DNA of 64,000 bases from Motacilla alba alba (Eukaryota; Chordata; Aves; Passeriformes; Motacillidae). The notes under the pieces are model-generated. The model made no database searches and was not told the DNA's origin. It saw nothing but the letters and a program-made list of their open reading frames with translations. Where the stretch lies: the NCBI RefSeq assembly GCF_015832195.1, contig NC_052018.1, positions 64,541,666 to 64,605,665 of the forward strand, read 5' to 3'. How positions within the stretch are numbered: the first letter of the stretch is position 1; the number at the start of each line of letters is the position of its first letter. This document shows, piece after piece, positions 11,540-25,600 of the stretch. The position numbers and the translations under genes are program-made.

Positions 11540-13485
11540 GTAAGTTTAGCTTCAGTCCTTTTTAAATGTTCTGATTGAACTCAGCTATTGAAAATTAAAT
11601 CTTATTTTGCTTTCCTAAATGTTATGCTTGCAGTATTTAAAACTGTCTTGTAAAGCTCAACTGTACTTGTCATACATAGAATGTAAATAATTTAAAGCTG
11701 AGATAGAGTTACGTTATAAACATTGTGCATCTGATGCTTGGTTTGATAATTACTTGTAACAGAAAAAAAACTCTCCAGGTTTTGTTTTCTGTCACTCTTG
11801 GAAAATTGGCATGTCTTAAACAGTTTAAAAGGTCTAAATTTATGTTGTCTCTGAGTATTCATCCTAAGTGATTGCAAGCCGTTTTCTGTAAGCTTAATTG
11901 AACTCAATGAATTAGAAAATATCTTCAGAGTATGGGTTCTGCAAATTTGCTCTTTAGTGGAAGGAGCCAATAAAAAAAAGCATTCAATATACTCTTCTAT
12001 TCCAAGGTAAATAGTCTTTTCTGAATTACATGGAAGTCTGGTTTAAGTTCAGTTTTTGCTGGGCTGGTTTCAGATGAGGTGACATCTCTTAGGCCATGCA
12101 AACTCTCATGGGGAAAGTCATGTGGGGCAGGAGGAACCAGCTGATGGGAGAAAAGTTCATCTGCTTTTCACTTTTGGGTTCTCTTAGATGTGTCTGAAGT
12201 CTCTAATTTTAGTAACTTTAAATTAAACTCTAATGCTGTTTTTATATTTACATAATTTAAATACCACCCAGGTAATGAGAAAGATTACGTAAGAGAAAGT
12301 GCTTTCTGTGTTGAGCCAGTATTTTTGATACAGTAATTTTAGGCTTTAAAGCCTATTTGCAATACAAACGGTAAATGTTTGATTTTTTCGGTTTCTGGTT
12401 TAATTTTATTATTAAACAATGATAATTGAGCATTCAAAGGCCTGAAAATGTTTAGTTACTTGTTCATAGCTTTTATTCAGGTTGTCTAATGTGATGCTTG
12501 TTTTTGTTTTTTTTTTTAAAGCTGGGCAATTTCAAAAGAAAATGGTAATGGGTCAAAGTTTTTATTAATTAAATTGGGGATTTTTAGCCACTGATCCGAA
12601 AAGAAGGAAAAGGTGTGTATTTTTTTATGGTTAGCACTAATTCTAAATATCTATTATGATTGCACATAAGAAGAAATGATGGTTTATTATAAGTGACTTT
12701 CTTTTAGTTGTTATTGATTTATAATCAGTTGTAGCTTTCATAGCTTAATTTGTGCTGAAGCGTTTTGAATCTTGTTGCAAGCCATATTGTTTAACTAGTT
12801 AAAATCTCTTAAGTTGGCCAGGTATTTTACATGTAGGTTAAAAAGCTAAGTGGATCTAAAAAGATGCAGGATGGGCATCTTGAGCAGTGGAAATTGGCAT
12901 CAGAATGATGAGCTTTAGTACATGTGGTTAAGAGAAATAATGCCTGTGGGTCAAATTAACAACTGCTAGACCAAATACTTGAGGGCTTTTTCTTTGCTTA
13001 TGTGAATGGTGCATTGTAGAGGACTGTGAACTCCTCCTGGAGAAGGAGCAGTGCATTGGAAATGCAAGAGAGCTGTAAACCACACAATAGCTTGAATTTT
13101 GTTACAATGTATTATGATGTCCAGGGTTATGTTATTCTTACCTTAATTTGCAGAAATGTTTCATTTTCTGCTGCTTCATTTCTCCTACAGGATCTATGTG
13201 CAGTTGAATCTGGAAAAACCTTTTACTGACACACTTCATGTTTTCAGAGAAATTGTGCACACTGCAATGCACACAATGTTGAATTCTTTAAAATGTGGTT
13301 AAGTTTTTAATTTACTAATAAATGTACTAAGATTGCCTCCAAAGCTTTTTTGTTCAGCAAATGCTATACTTTCTAATAGTGTCATTTTAGTAGATGCAAA
13401 TTTTGTTTATTTATATAATTTATATGGATGCTAAATGGTTGCTTCTATTTTTTTCCCTCCTCTCATTGCTTTTCCTTTTGGGAAG
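11540..13485 (+). other. BCLAF1: BCLAF1 intron 2 (with possible alternative leader exon)
   Basis: AT-rich intron between the proposed leader exon and the first coding exon. A second good acceptor, TTCATTTCTCCTACAG, ends at 13190. The exon it would open has no clear donor before 13486, so it may be an alternative 5' extension of the first coding exon. Confidence 0.45.
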
Positions 13486-13505
13486 GAGTAGATCTACTAG
13501 CAAAA

Positions 13506-13609
13506 ATGGGTCGATCTAATTCTAGATCACATTCATCAAGATCGAAGTCCAGATCTCAGTCCAGCTCTAGGTCAAGATCCAGATCACATTCAAGAAAAAA
13601 GAGATACAG
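13506..13609 (+). CDS. BCLAF1: BCLAF1 coding exon 1 (residues 1-35)
   Basis: Encodes the first 34 codons plus two bases of codon 35. The text is almost pure RS dipeptides ending SRKKRY. Donor ACAG|GTAAGT at 13610. The exon probably begins at 13486, after TTTTGGGAAG, giving about 20 nt of leader with no earlier ATG. Confidence 0.97.
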
Positions 13610-16600
13610 GTAAGTCTTACTGTGTAAAAAGGTGATTTGGTATATTAGTTTTTGTCCACAAAATGTTTTTCACTTGCATGATGCTGTGGCAGAAGTGAAC
13701 CTGGAATTGTATTTCATTTTAGGCAGTAGGTAAACTATGCTTTGAGTGTAATTTTTGTTTAATTTTTTCTCCCCCTTTTCCTGTGTCTCAGTATAACTTC
13801 AGAATGGTAGTGGTTCTTCATGATTTGTGGCCCATTTAATTCTTCCCTTCTGCTTCACATGATGTTTTCTTCATCTAGTCTCTTTCCCTGTAATTTGTTA
13901 TTGCTCATTAAACTTCTCATATCTGAAGTAACTTAAGGCTTCAGTAGATAAGTTTTGCTGTATGTTGTCTTCTCAGTTGCCTCCAGTGCTTTCCTCATCT
14001 TGCTTACTAGTGGACGTTACCATCTCCCATAAGGAGTGGGTCAGTTGAATTAGTACTGCCTCAGCTGCTGCCGTGCACAAGCTGGCATATTACACTGGGG
14101 GGGTCATGTCACTCCCTGTTCCAGGCTCTGAACCGTGGGGCTGAGAAACTAAATGCTGTGTTCCAGAGTGGTGATGATAATAAAATGTCTAAAAACATGT
14201 CTGGGGAGGCCAGTGAGGCTGGTAGTGTCTTAACCACATGATGCCAGGTTTCACAGTCCTTAGCAGTATAGACATGCTCATTATAATTAATTTGTTTCAG
14301 AAATAATAAATAAAGAGAGATTGTAGAAGTTACCTAGAGACCGGGAGTCTGCATCCTTTACCTTCTGCATTTTGAGAAATCTAGCATTTTGCGTCAAGGC
14401 ACTTCTTTTTTTTTTCCCCTCAAATTTCCCAGTTGTAAAATGTTAATGTTTGCTTTTTAATTTAGTTCCAGGTCTCGGTCAAGGACATATTCCCGATCTC
14501 GGAGCAGAGATCGTGTTTATTCTAGAGATTATCGCAGAGATTACAGAAATAATAGAGGAATGAGACGTCCCTATGGTTACAGAGGAAGAGGTAGAGGGTA
14601 TTATCAAGGAGGAGGTGGTAGATACCATCGTGGAGGTTACAGGCCTGTCTGGAACCGAAGACACTCCAGAAGCCCTAGGCGTGGCCGCTCCCGTTCCAGA
14701 AGTCCAAAACGAAGGTCGGTGTCTTCCCAGAGGTCCCGGAGCAGGTCTCGTCGATCTTACAGATCTTCCAGGTCTCCGAGGTCCTCTTCATCTCGTTCTT
14801 CATCCCCATACAGCAAATCACCTGTCTCTTCCAAAAGACGTGCATCTCTGGAAAAGCAGGCAAAGAAAACTGAAGGGGCTCCTTTGCAAGACAGTCCCTT
14901 GAAAAATAAATCACAAGATGAACAGAAAGATACATTTGAACACGACCCATCAGAGTCTCTTGACGATTTTAACAAATCATCAGCAGCTTCTGGCGACATT
15001 TGGCCTGGCCTTTCCGCGTATGATAACAGCCCAAGGTCACCCCATAGTCCTTCTATTGCCACCCCACCTAGTCAGAGTTCATCTTGCTCTGATGCCCCTC
15101 TGCTTAGCACAGCCCACTCAGCGAAGGACACACCTCAGCATTCCCATTCCATTCAGCATAGTCCTGAGAGATCTGGCTCTGGTTCTCTTGGAAATGGTTC
15201 TAGCCGCTATAGTCCTTCTCAGAATAGCCCATTGCATCACATCCCTTCGAGGAGAAGCCCTGCAAAGACAATCCCATCACAGAGTGCCCCCCGTGAGGAG
15301 GTTCGAGTGCGGTCGTTTTATCCTGAGGGTGGTGAACAGGAAACTGCAAAAGGTGGAAAGTTTATGAAAAGGTAAGAGCCAAGATAGAAGTCTACTGTTG
15401 TCTCTTAAAAATATTGTTAGAGTTTCGTCAAGATCATCACCGTAACCTTGGAAAATGCATTGTGGAAGGCTAGTAATACTAGTCTGGTTGGAATTGAGCT
15501 TGAAAGATACATATGCCTTATCCTGCTAGGATGCTTCAAGGCCTTGAATGTTGGGCAATAGAGACAGGGACGTGTATCCTTCAGGAGGGATTGGTTTGTG
15601 CTTTTCCTTTATGGTATATTATCTTGTACTCAATTTTTGACTATTAAGAAAAATCTTAATTGGAATAGTGCATCAGACTTGCTGCCTTGATAGTGAACTC
15701 TGTTCAGGTATTTCAGAATTTTAATGCGTTGTGTAGTTTGAAATGCAAGTATTCTGGAAGTCTAGAAATGTTAATGTTGTACAATAATTTTTTTATGTTG
15801 ACATAGACAGCATCAGTTGACTAATTGTGTAGTGCAGTATAAAAACCTTGTCTTGAATTCCATTGCTTATCAAAGAGGGTAGGTGTTGGTATTCTAGGAG
15901 TATAATGCTGTTGATGTGAAGGAAGTTCAGTGTATATATTCCATTGAATGTTAAATTCTTCAATTTGTTCTTAAAAAAAAAGAGATATTTAAAGGTTGTT
16001 AAAGTCTTACTGGCATTAGACTGTTCCTTTTGAATGTGATTGGCGTTTCAGTGGTTTTCTTAGAAAAAGTGTTAGAGAAGTTGTGACTATGCTATATAGG
16101 CTTGATTATAGGCTTTTAAATTAATTTGTCTAGTTAGTGCTTTATTATGTAAAAAAAAATTACTTCTTAGGAGATCAGAAATACAGCTTCTCTTGCATTA
16201 GATGTGTTGGAGTTGGTGAACGTATTAGAACCTGTGTGAACATAGCATACAGATAAGGCAGTGGCTGAAATAATTAATTGGTGTGTTTCTGTGTTTAGGA
16301 GAGCTGCCTTTTAATGGTTCCCTGCTTGAACACAATATAGTGAACGCACTAAGGCTGTGCCAGATTCTGGAATTATCTTAGTAATTTGTAGGATCTTGAA
16401 AAGAATTCACTTTTTTATGCTACTACTTCAACTCTTTCAGTAAAAGAAGTGCAAAAATGAGTTGCGGTCTAAGTTTTCAAACCATGTGAATTTGATGGGA
16501 AAAATTATTAGTGTAATGAGAGAGAATGTGAAACTGGTTTCTGATTAAGAAAACAATCAAGTAAATTTCTAGGCATTCTACAGAAAGGCATTGTATTCTT

Positions 16601-19600
16601 CAGATGCCTCCATTAATGCATAAATGACAGTGGATACAGTGTAAATGGTGTGCCAAGCATTGCATGCTAAAGTTAATTGCTCAGAGGAATGTATTTTCAT
16701 CTTCTTCTTGATGTGGAATTGACACAAAAGGGGAATGCAAGTGAACTGGAATGAATGCAATCCAGAGTTACCACTCTCTTCTTTGCTATCCACAGGTACA
16801 CAGATGAAGAGTCTAGAGTATACCTGCTTGATAGGGGTAATACCAGGGAGAAGGAGGCCCAGAAGGAGAGAGGATCAGAAAAAGGGAGGACAGAGGGAGA
16901 AAGGGAATGGGAGGAACAGGAAACTTTAGATTTTTTCGTTGATAAAGAGACTGGGAAGGAAAAGTTTAATGACTCTGAAGGGGAGGACACAGAGGAGACA
17001 GAGGATTACAGACAGTTCAGAAAATCTGTCCTGGCAGATCAGGGTAAAAATTTTCCTACTGCATCTCACCGGAATGCTGAGGAGGAAGGAACCAAATACA
17101 AATCTAAAATATCAATCAAGGGCAATAGAGAGAGCGATGGATTTAGAGATGAGAAAAGTTATAAGCTTAAAGAGACTGGCTATGTAGTGGAAAGGCCTAG
17201 TGCAACAAAAGATAAGCACAAGGAAGAAGACAAGAGTTCTGAGAGACTAATGATGAAGAAAGAAACTCAGTCACCTGAGCAGGTAAAGTCTGAAAAGCTC
17301 AAAGAACTCTTTGATTACAGTCCTCCTCTACACAAGAATCTGGATGCGAGAGAAAAATCCACCTTCAGAGAGGAGAGCCCACTTAGGATCAAAATGATAG
17401 CCAGTGACTCCCACCGTCCTGAAGTTAAACTCAAAATGGCACCAGTACCTCTTGATGATTCCAATAGGTAAATTATTCCACTTTGCAGTGTGGTTCTCCA
17501 CCTGCCTGCGGTGTTGTTTGTATTTATTTAAACTAGTGGTTTCTTTTGTGTATCTCTTTGTTGTTGATGCATTTTAGACCTGCTTCCTTGACTAAAGACA
17601 GGCTGCTTGCTAGCACACTTGTCCATTCTGTCAAGAAGGAGCAAGAGTTCCGATCCATCTTTGACCACATTAAGTTGCCACAGGCCAGCAAAAGCACATC
17701 AGAGTCGTTTATTCAGCACATTGTGTCCTTGGTTCACCATGTCAAAGGTATGTGTTTAGTTTATTGCACCAGTTATGTGTCTGACAACTTAAGTCTATTT
17801 GCTGTTTCTAGTACAGAAATATTTCAGACCTCTTCTAATGTTGTGATTTACCCAGACTTTCTTTGTGTTGAGGTATGCATGAAAATCATTAGAAAAATAA
17901 TAGCCACAGAAACTAGGACAAAAAATCCACAAGCAGTGTAGAGTGTAATAGCAGGTATTCTATGTTTCTGGATACATTTTTAATCCTAGGTAGCATAGAA
18001 GGTTTGAATTTCCACAGTGTGGTTTAAACATACTCTAGTCAGTTTTTCTAATTTTATTTTAATGAGTTTACTGTACAATTTTATATTAAATGCTGTGGTG
18101 TGGGTTGACAGATATCATTGGACTGTAAATAACAATGGCATTCCTTTTGGAGCACCCTAGAGGTCATTTCCAGGTTCTTATTAGAGTGGTTTGGTTTCTT
18201 TTTCTCAGTAAGATTTAAGAAAAATTGTATTCTAAATGGCAGTAAAGTTCATGGTTATAATGTGGTTTATTCCTATATGACAGTATTTTCAGGAATTTCA
18301 CTTACACCAACTTAGTAGTGGCTAAATAAAGCTCCATTAAATGAGCTATACACTAATTATTTTCTGGTACAACAGTAGTGGCTGTTTTCTATAAACACCA
18401 AGAAGAACCCTCAACAAGCCAAGCACAACAAAAGTCCTCCCCCAAAACTACTGAAATCCAAACCTGGACCATATGATACTTTGATATGGAAACATATCAA
18501 AGTAGATATGTTTCATTTAGGTCATATCCTCTGAAGTTTTTTTATGGGATAATAGATAATTCCTAAAATCCCCTGGGGATGTCTGGAGTGTTCTTTAAAT
18601 GCTTTTTTTCTATAACATTTGCTTTATTTCACTGGACTGTTATCTTGCTGTTGTGTTAAACGTAACTGAGATAATACAAAGCTGGAGAAAGTAATTTTGT
18701 TGTATCACCACAGTAAAGGAAAAAGTGGAAATGCTTAATTAGGTACCAGTTTCAATGAACCTGTCTGTAAGCATTGTTTTTAAGATGCATTACCTCCTAA
18801 AATCTGAGATTTGTGTTCTAGAAATATGTGCAGAGTTCAGTTAAAAATCTCAATTTTGTTGACATAATTCAAATTACTAAAGCCAAGTTATTTCCTTCAT
18901 ATTGAATTACTTACAAAGTAATAGTCAACGATAATGGACTATGATAATGTATTAGTTAAAAAAATATTGGGATACCTGTTTAGTGTATAATGATTTGTTG
19001 TGAACTTATCTACTTATTGATGTGTAAAGAAATATAAGACTCAATCCAGTAAGAGCTTCTGTAAATTTTTGCTTATATGATACATAGGTAGCTGTAGGTG
19101 AAAATAATACTTGTGGAACGCTCACATGTTGATTACAGAATAGACTTTTTCTGTAAGTTTTTGTATGTTGAATATCTTATAAATTTAACAGCCTGTCTGG
19201 TCAAGTTATTAGAATATGTACTGTTATGGTTGTTCTTGAGAGCAGAACATCTCTCTAAGTTTCAGATTTACTGTGGTCTGTGATCAGAATTTTTGTAATT
19301 TTTTTGACAAACTGAAGTTATGTTCATTATTGGTGTGATGCGACCAGTCTGAACAGCTCTTTATTAATGTAGAGCTGAAAATGCCCAGTGATGTTTTCTT
19401 TTTCATTGTAACTAGGTCCTGGAATGTGTTTTGAAATGGCAAAATCCATGTTACAAAAGTAAAATAGCTGTTGAAAGATACAGATGCCAAACAGGCAAAG
19501 TTGAACCTTCTGTCTTCCTGGCAAAAATGGCATAAAAACAGAATTACTAGCTCAAATTCCTGTGTTTGATGGAATTATGATTGAGGCACTACCCTTGTAG

Positions 19601-22600
19601 TGGCCGTTTCAAGTTTTAATGGTTGGTTATGAGACAAATGCTGGATGCTGGGCGGTAAGTTGATACAGATGTATGTTGACCTGTTAAGCAGATAGCTTGC
19701 TTCATATGTAACATTTCATAGCTCATGACTTTTATGTATTTCTATATTACATTTAAACACATTTGTTGAGCTGGTTTAAAAACTGAGTTTTGCTGTGGCT
19801 AATTTAACTGTCTGTGAAGGAAGGAGAAAATTTGTCAGAGAAGTTGTCAAGTTTGCCAAGATGCCAGATGCTTAAATGAATTTATTTATGCATAGGTGTG
19901 TTAATTGTATTGTTTATCATCACCCAATCAAGAAATTGTATTCCTTTAAGAGAAGAGTTGCTAGGTCATTCATGTAGTTATTGAAGCATACATTACTTAA
20001 ATGTTTTCACTAATTCTTAAGTTAGAGCTGAGATGAATGGTAAAGTGTACTTGCTGCAAATATTCAGGACTCAAAAGTAATTTCACTTTCTCTTGTGGGC
20101 AAAGTATAAAATAATAGTTTAAGAAATTGCTCTTTATCATTAGAGGAAAATGTCACTGAAAATGAGCAAGTCCAGTCAGTAAATGATGCTTGAATTAGAT
20201 GTGATACAATCATGGCATAGTAGACTTGCAGTGATGCTGTGCGCTGTTACTTTGTTTGGGTTACAGTGTGTGTATAAATAGGGAAAACGCCACATTTGCT
20301 TGTCCTGATAAATTTATTGAAGGTACTGTGGGTTTTGCCTGCTACTTGCCTTTCTGTCAGGAGTAAAATACGTGTCAGTTGAACGAAACTAATGAAAAAG
20401 TGTTTTTTCTATTGTAACCAACAGAGCAATACTTCAAGTCGGCTGGAATGACCCTAAATGAGAGGTTCACTGCGTATCAAAAAGCGACAGAAGAGCACTG
20501 CACCCGCCAAAAGAGCCCAGAAATACATAGGTATATGTTAACTGCATATGCAGATGCTTTGTGTTTCAAATAATGTCTTCTAGTATTTATTTTGAGAACC
20601 CAAAATACTTTTACTAATCTGGATAAGGTAATTTGTATAATTACAAAATACAAAAAAAACCGCCTTCTGTAAAAGAGAGCTCATCTGAGTCAGGTCTGGC
20701 TTCATCTGTGGTTTTGTGACAGATGTCTTCTCTACTTCTGTATCTCATTTGGGATATATTTACTTTTCTCACATGCAGTGCTCAAATATTGAGGGGCATA
20801 TGTCTTGAAGATGAAAAGAAGCCCTGTACATGCATCTTTCTTCTTCAGTGTGAAATGTTCCATCTCATACTACTTTAGTTTTTGTGTGTGTTAATTTACA
20901 GCAGTTTTTTGAAAAATCTGAAAATCTAAGAGGTAAGAAGGTAGGCATGCAGATACAGTGTCTGATCATGTGCTCTAGTTTTATGATGCAGTGTACTGTA
21001 TTTTTGTTGCATGTGAGGATACAGTATCTAACTTGACAATTCTTCTTGTTAAGAACTTTTGACTTTACAGCAAACTATCATAGTGCTGATGCTTCTTAGA
21101 AGGGGTGGGCTTTCAACTGGTTACATATATTGGTCCTTTTGAAATAAATCATTAAACATTTTTTCTGTCTTCCAAGCTATACTTAAAATGTGGAACATCA
21201 GTCTGCCTGTTTTCTGTATTTGTATTTTTAGTATACTTAACACAAAACAGAACTGTGGTTTTTCTTTTTTTTTTTTAGTCTGCTTCTGTATTCTGATGGT
21301 GAGATTTAATAATGCAAAAAGTTAATTCTACTGCAAAAATGCCTGGTTTGTCAGTTTTCTGTTGAAATGAAATGTCTGAGGCTGTTAACAGTCATATATG
21401 TATATGGCAAGACACTGCTTTTATTTTGCATTTAGGAGGATTGACATCTCTCCAAGTACCCTGAGAAAGCATACCCGTTTAACAGGTGAAGAGAGAGTCT
21501 TTAAGGAAGAAAGTCAAAAAGTAGGTTTTAAGTAAATGTCCTATCTGTGCTTCTAAACTTGATCTCATTCTAAATCTCAGCTTCATCTCTGGTTTTCTGC
21601 ATTAACATACAAAATTATACTTATTGTACCTGGAGTACTTGCATTTAGAATTTTTTTTCCTTTAAGTTTCAGTAAAACATGTTTTCCTTTAAGTAAAACA
21701 TGTTACCAGGAAGCTGGCTTATGTAGTGTGATTTTGCTATATTCATAACAGAACCATAAGGTCAAGTCTTTTGCCATGCTTCCCTTCTTCTTGCATGTTT
21801 TTTGACCAGTAAGTTGCCCAAGGACAAAGAATAGGTTTGGGGCAGAGGGAAGTACCAAGATGGTCAGTGAATAGTGTGGTTCAACTACAGAGGTGGTTGT
21901 GCTGTGTTTAAAAACAGTTCATCAGAAGAAATGAATACTTAATTATCTCGTCAAACCATGTATTGTTGTGGTCCATATCATCAAAAACTAGACACCAATT
22001 GGCTTGATGGGAATGCTTGTTTGAAACTGAAATTCTTAGCTGTTCTTTTTTTTTTGATGTAGCCATGCATGTAAAGGGCAAAGTCAATTTGTGTGCTGAA
22101 GTTTGTTGAAAAATGGGTAAATTCTATCTTTTTATATTTTAATTGATGCACAGCTTTTCACAGAGATTTTCTTGATGTTTTATTTCAATATTTTGTTGCA
22201 AAATATATATTTGTTTACAGGGAGATAAAAAATTAAGGTGTGATTCTGCTGATCTTCGGCATGACATTGACCGACGTAGAAAAGAGCGAAGTAAAGAGCG
22301 AGGAGACTCAAAGGGTTCCAGGGAATCCAGTGGGTCAAGAAAGCAAGAGAAAACTCCAAAAGATTACAAGGATTACAAATCTTACAAAGATGACAGGTAA
22401 ATATTTGAAGTCCCTGTAGAGGATTTTAGCTTCTAATTAGCCTTTTGTAATTGTAAGCTTAATTGCTTTCAATTTTCAATGTATAATGGATCATTTAATT
22501 TTAAACAATTAAAATTATTTGTTTTACAGCAAATATGTATTATCTGTCTTTTACACGGCTTATGGTGGATGAGGACAAAAACTTTGGAATAGCAAGCTAA

Positions 22601-25600
22601 CACTGAAAAAAAAAATGACAAATTAATCTGTCCTATTATCCAGGCTACATCAGGAGGTTGGACTTCAATGCAGTACATTTCTATAAACAGTTTGTGTAAG
22701 AACTTTGGTTCGTTATGCTTGATTCCGCACTTTTTCAACTCATAACACCCAGAGTATGAGAATTTTACTGATACTTAGGTTTTAACATGGGTGAGAAGGG
22801 GAATTTCTAAATTTGTCTAAAGCCAGTGGGCTGTTTTAAGAAAAAAATGTTAGAATATCTCAGTGGATACTGTGTATAAGTGGTAAGAGTTACTTCAGGT
22901 ATGACCTTTCTTTGAATAGAATGCTAAAATCTTGTAAATTGGGTCAAGTTACTACCACTATGGGGTTACTAAAAGTTTTGCTGTAGGAATTTTTCCCTGC
23001 TTTGTACTGTATATATATAAAGTGAATTTTACACTTCGTTTCCCATTTACTTTGACTTTGGTATCCACATTTTCTTCCACTGGCTAATTTCCCTACAGCC
23101 ATCTATGTAGGGAAGCCCATACCTACCTCTCAACAGTGTGCAAACTGAACTGTGTCAAGTTACTGTAAAACTTTACCTTAAGGGGTTTTTCCCTTTCGCT
23201 TCTGTTTTTCTGCCTCAGAAGAAAGGCAGATCTTAAAAGTAACAGCATCTCTTCATGGCATCAGAATCTAGAAAAGTTGTATCTTACAGTTTGCAGACTG
23301 CTGCTTTCCAACTCACCAGCAATAATATGCATTTAGTGCACTTAAATGTGTCAGAGGAGGCTGGAAAGTGGAAATATACTTCGCCTTAATATCTCAAATA
23401 TGTCACGTGTGACTTTATAACCAGAAGGGGGTTAGTTTTTCATAAAATATAGAGACCCGGTTTAGTATAGCATGTTACAGACTATCTAGTACGTTTAAAA
23501 TAGCACATAGTATATTTTTTTATTTTTCAGTAAACAAAAAAGAGACCAAGACCGTGCTCGGTCCTCCCGATCTTCCTCCCCATCTTCTTCCTCATCCAGT
23601 TCTCGAGAAGAAAAGGATTGCAAGAAAGAAAGAGATGAAGAGTTCAAAACCCACCATGAACAGAAAGAATACTCTGGTTTTGCTGGAGTCAACAGGCCGA
23701 GAGGCACCTTTGTAAGTTTTTCTCCTATTGTTTCCCCAAATTATGAACACTTCACCAATGGCAATAGTGGAACAAAGTAAATGAGGGAGTGTTGTAGTGT
23801 TTCATGTTAGGCTAGACTTGAGGTCTTTGTGATATACCAAACCTGAAATATTGAGTCTGTTTTGCTTCCCCAGCACTCTCCAGTAGCAGTTGAACGATCT
23901 GTAAATATGCATTAGCATGACATTAGAGATCCTAGCATAAGGGTCTGGGGAACAGGATTATTCCTTGCTCTTCTTTTATAATGCTGTTTCCTAACAGGAT
24001 CCAAAAATTCACTGTTCTGTAAATTTTAAGTCTTGGGTCCTGATAACCCTTAGCTCCCTGCACCTTCTGTTTTTCCCTCTCATGTTGGGTTTGGTTTTGC
24101 ACTCCATTTTGTGTAATGCCTGCAACTTGTTAAATAGAGAATGGCACATAATTAAAAATAAATGTCAACCTTGAAACAGCTGTATTGAGGAGATGGTATA
24201 CTTGTTATTTTTGTGTTTCTTTGGCTTGGACTAGCCACTGAGCATGAAAGTTCATAGATCTACCTCTGGAATGTATTTAAGCATTGTGATTTGGAAAGTG
24301 GCATATTGACCACCATAGTCTTCAGAAAAATCCTAAACTTTCAGATTCCATGTTAATGTAATTATTGATGTATAATTGGGAAATGTAGATGCATTTGGAA
24401 AAACTAGGAATCAATAAAGAAGGCCTTGAAAAAGATATGGAGCACTTAAAAACACCAGACACCCCAAACCAAAAAAAAACCCAAACCAACCCACAAATAG
24501 ACACCACACACCCACCCTCGAACAACACTGCAAAATAGACCTCCAGACCACAGCTAAAAACACAAAAAAATTCAAGTTCCATGTAGGTTGGGAAAAGCTG
24601 TTTTACATAATAAGTAGGAGTAATTTCATACTTCAACAATAATTCCTTAATGTAGCCTGTAATTAAGACCAAATAATGCTAAAGTGCAGTGTTTAGTATA
24701 AATGTTTAGTCATGCAAAAAAAAAGTTTTTAACTGCACATAAGGATGTCTGAAGTGCATGTGGCATGTGCCAACACTTGAGGCTTGAATCCTCCATCTAA
24801 AAAACTGTAGCTACCTAGTGGAAAATTCAAAGTTCTAAATTTTTAACACTAGAAGTGCATCATTTCCTCCTTTCTTCTTATTTTTTATATAGTTATGCTA
24901 TGGATCTATGTGGCATAAGTATATAAATCCCTGGATGGTGTAGGCATCAAATATGACTATCAGCGCAATTACTAGCTATATAAAATAATGGCACAAATGA
25001 AACAGAAGTTAAACAAAGGAGAGCTTAAAACTCCATCTCCTCTCAAGGAGATTTAGTGGGAGAAAACTTGTAATTTTTTGAAGCCTTTCCTGCTTTATAA
25101 AACCAGGTTGTACATACTGTGAGAGAGGTGCTACTTTACATGCAGTTGAGGTAGATGGGAACTGGAAAGTTAATAGAATTCTACTCCTTGAATTGTTAGT
25201 GACTGTCAATTTGGTCTGTGCTGTGATAACAGGTTGATGTTCCCTAACAACATACATGGTCACACGCAGGCTTTTGGGACAAAGTGTCTGAACAGGTGGA
25301 TCTCAATAGGCCAACTGCTGACTCAGATCTCCTCTTTAAGGATACATCTTGTATGGTATCAAAAAACACAGACCAGGTAGTGTAGGAATGTGTTTGTAAA
25401 TACAGGCTAATAGTGGCTGCATTCCAGTGAATACTGCTTTGCTTTTGGAGTAAATAAAATGCTTTGGTTTCGAATCTTTCTCCTAACAGGAAGTCTTGGA
25501 GAATGTTACATCTTCCCTATCCAGCAAGCTAATGTTAAGTCAGCAATGGTTTTTCACTAACTCTGGCTTGTACACAATTCTGTTTTAATCTGGGCTTCCC

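Noticed and set aside
13191..13485. Separate BCLAF1 leader exon starting at 13191
   Set aside because: Good acceptor but no convincing donor before the coding exon; kept only as a possible alternative 5' extension.
14479..15367. Other-frame open stretches within BCLAF1 coding exon 2
   Set aside because: The repetitive RS codons keep other frames open; only the frame continuing [11 protein letters not shown] matches BCLAF1.
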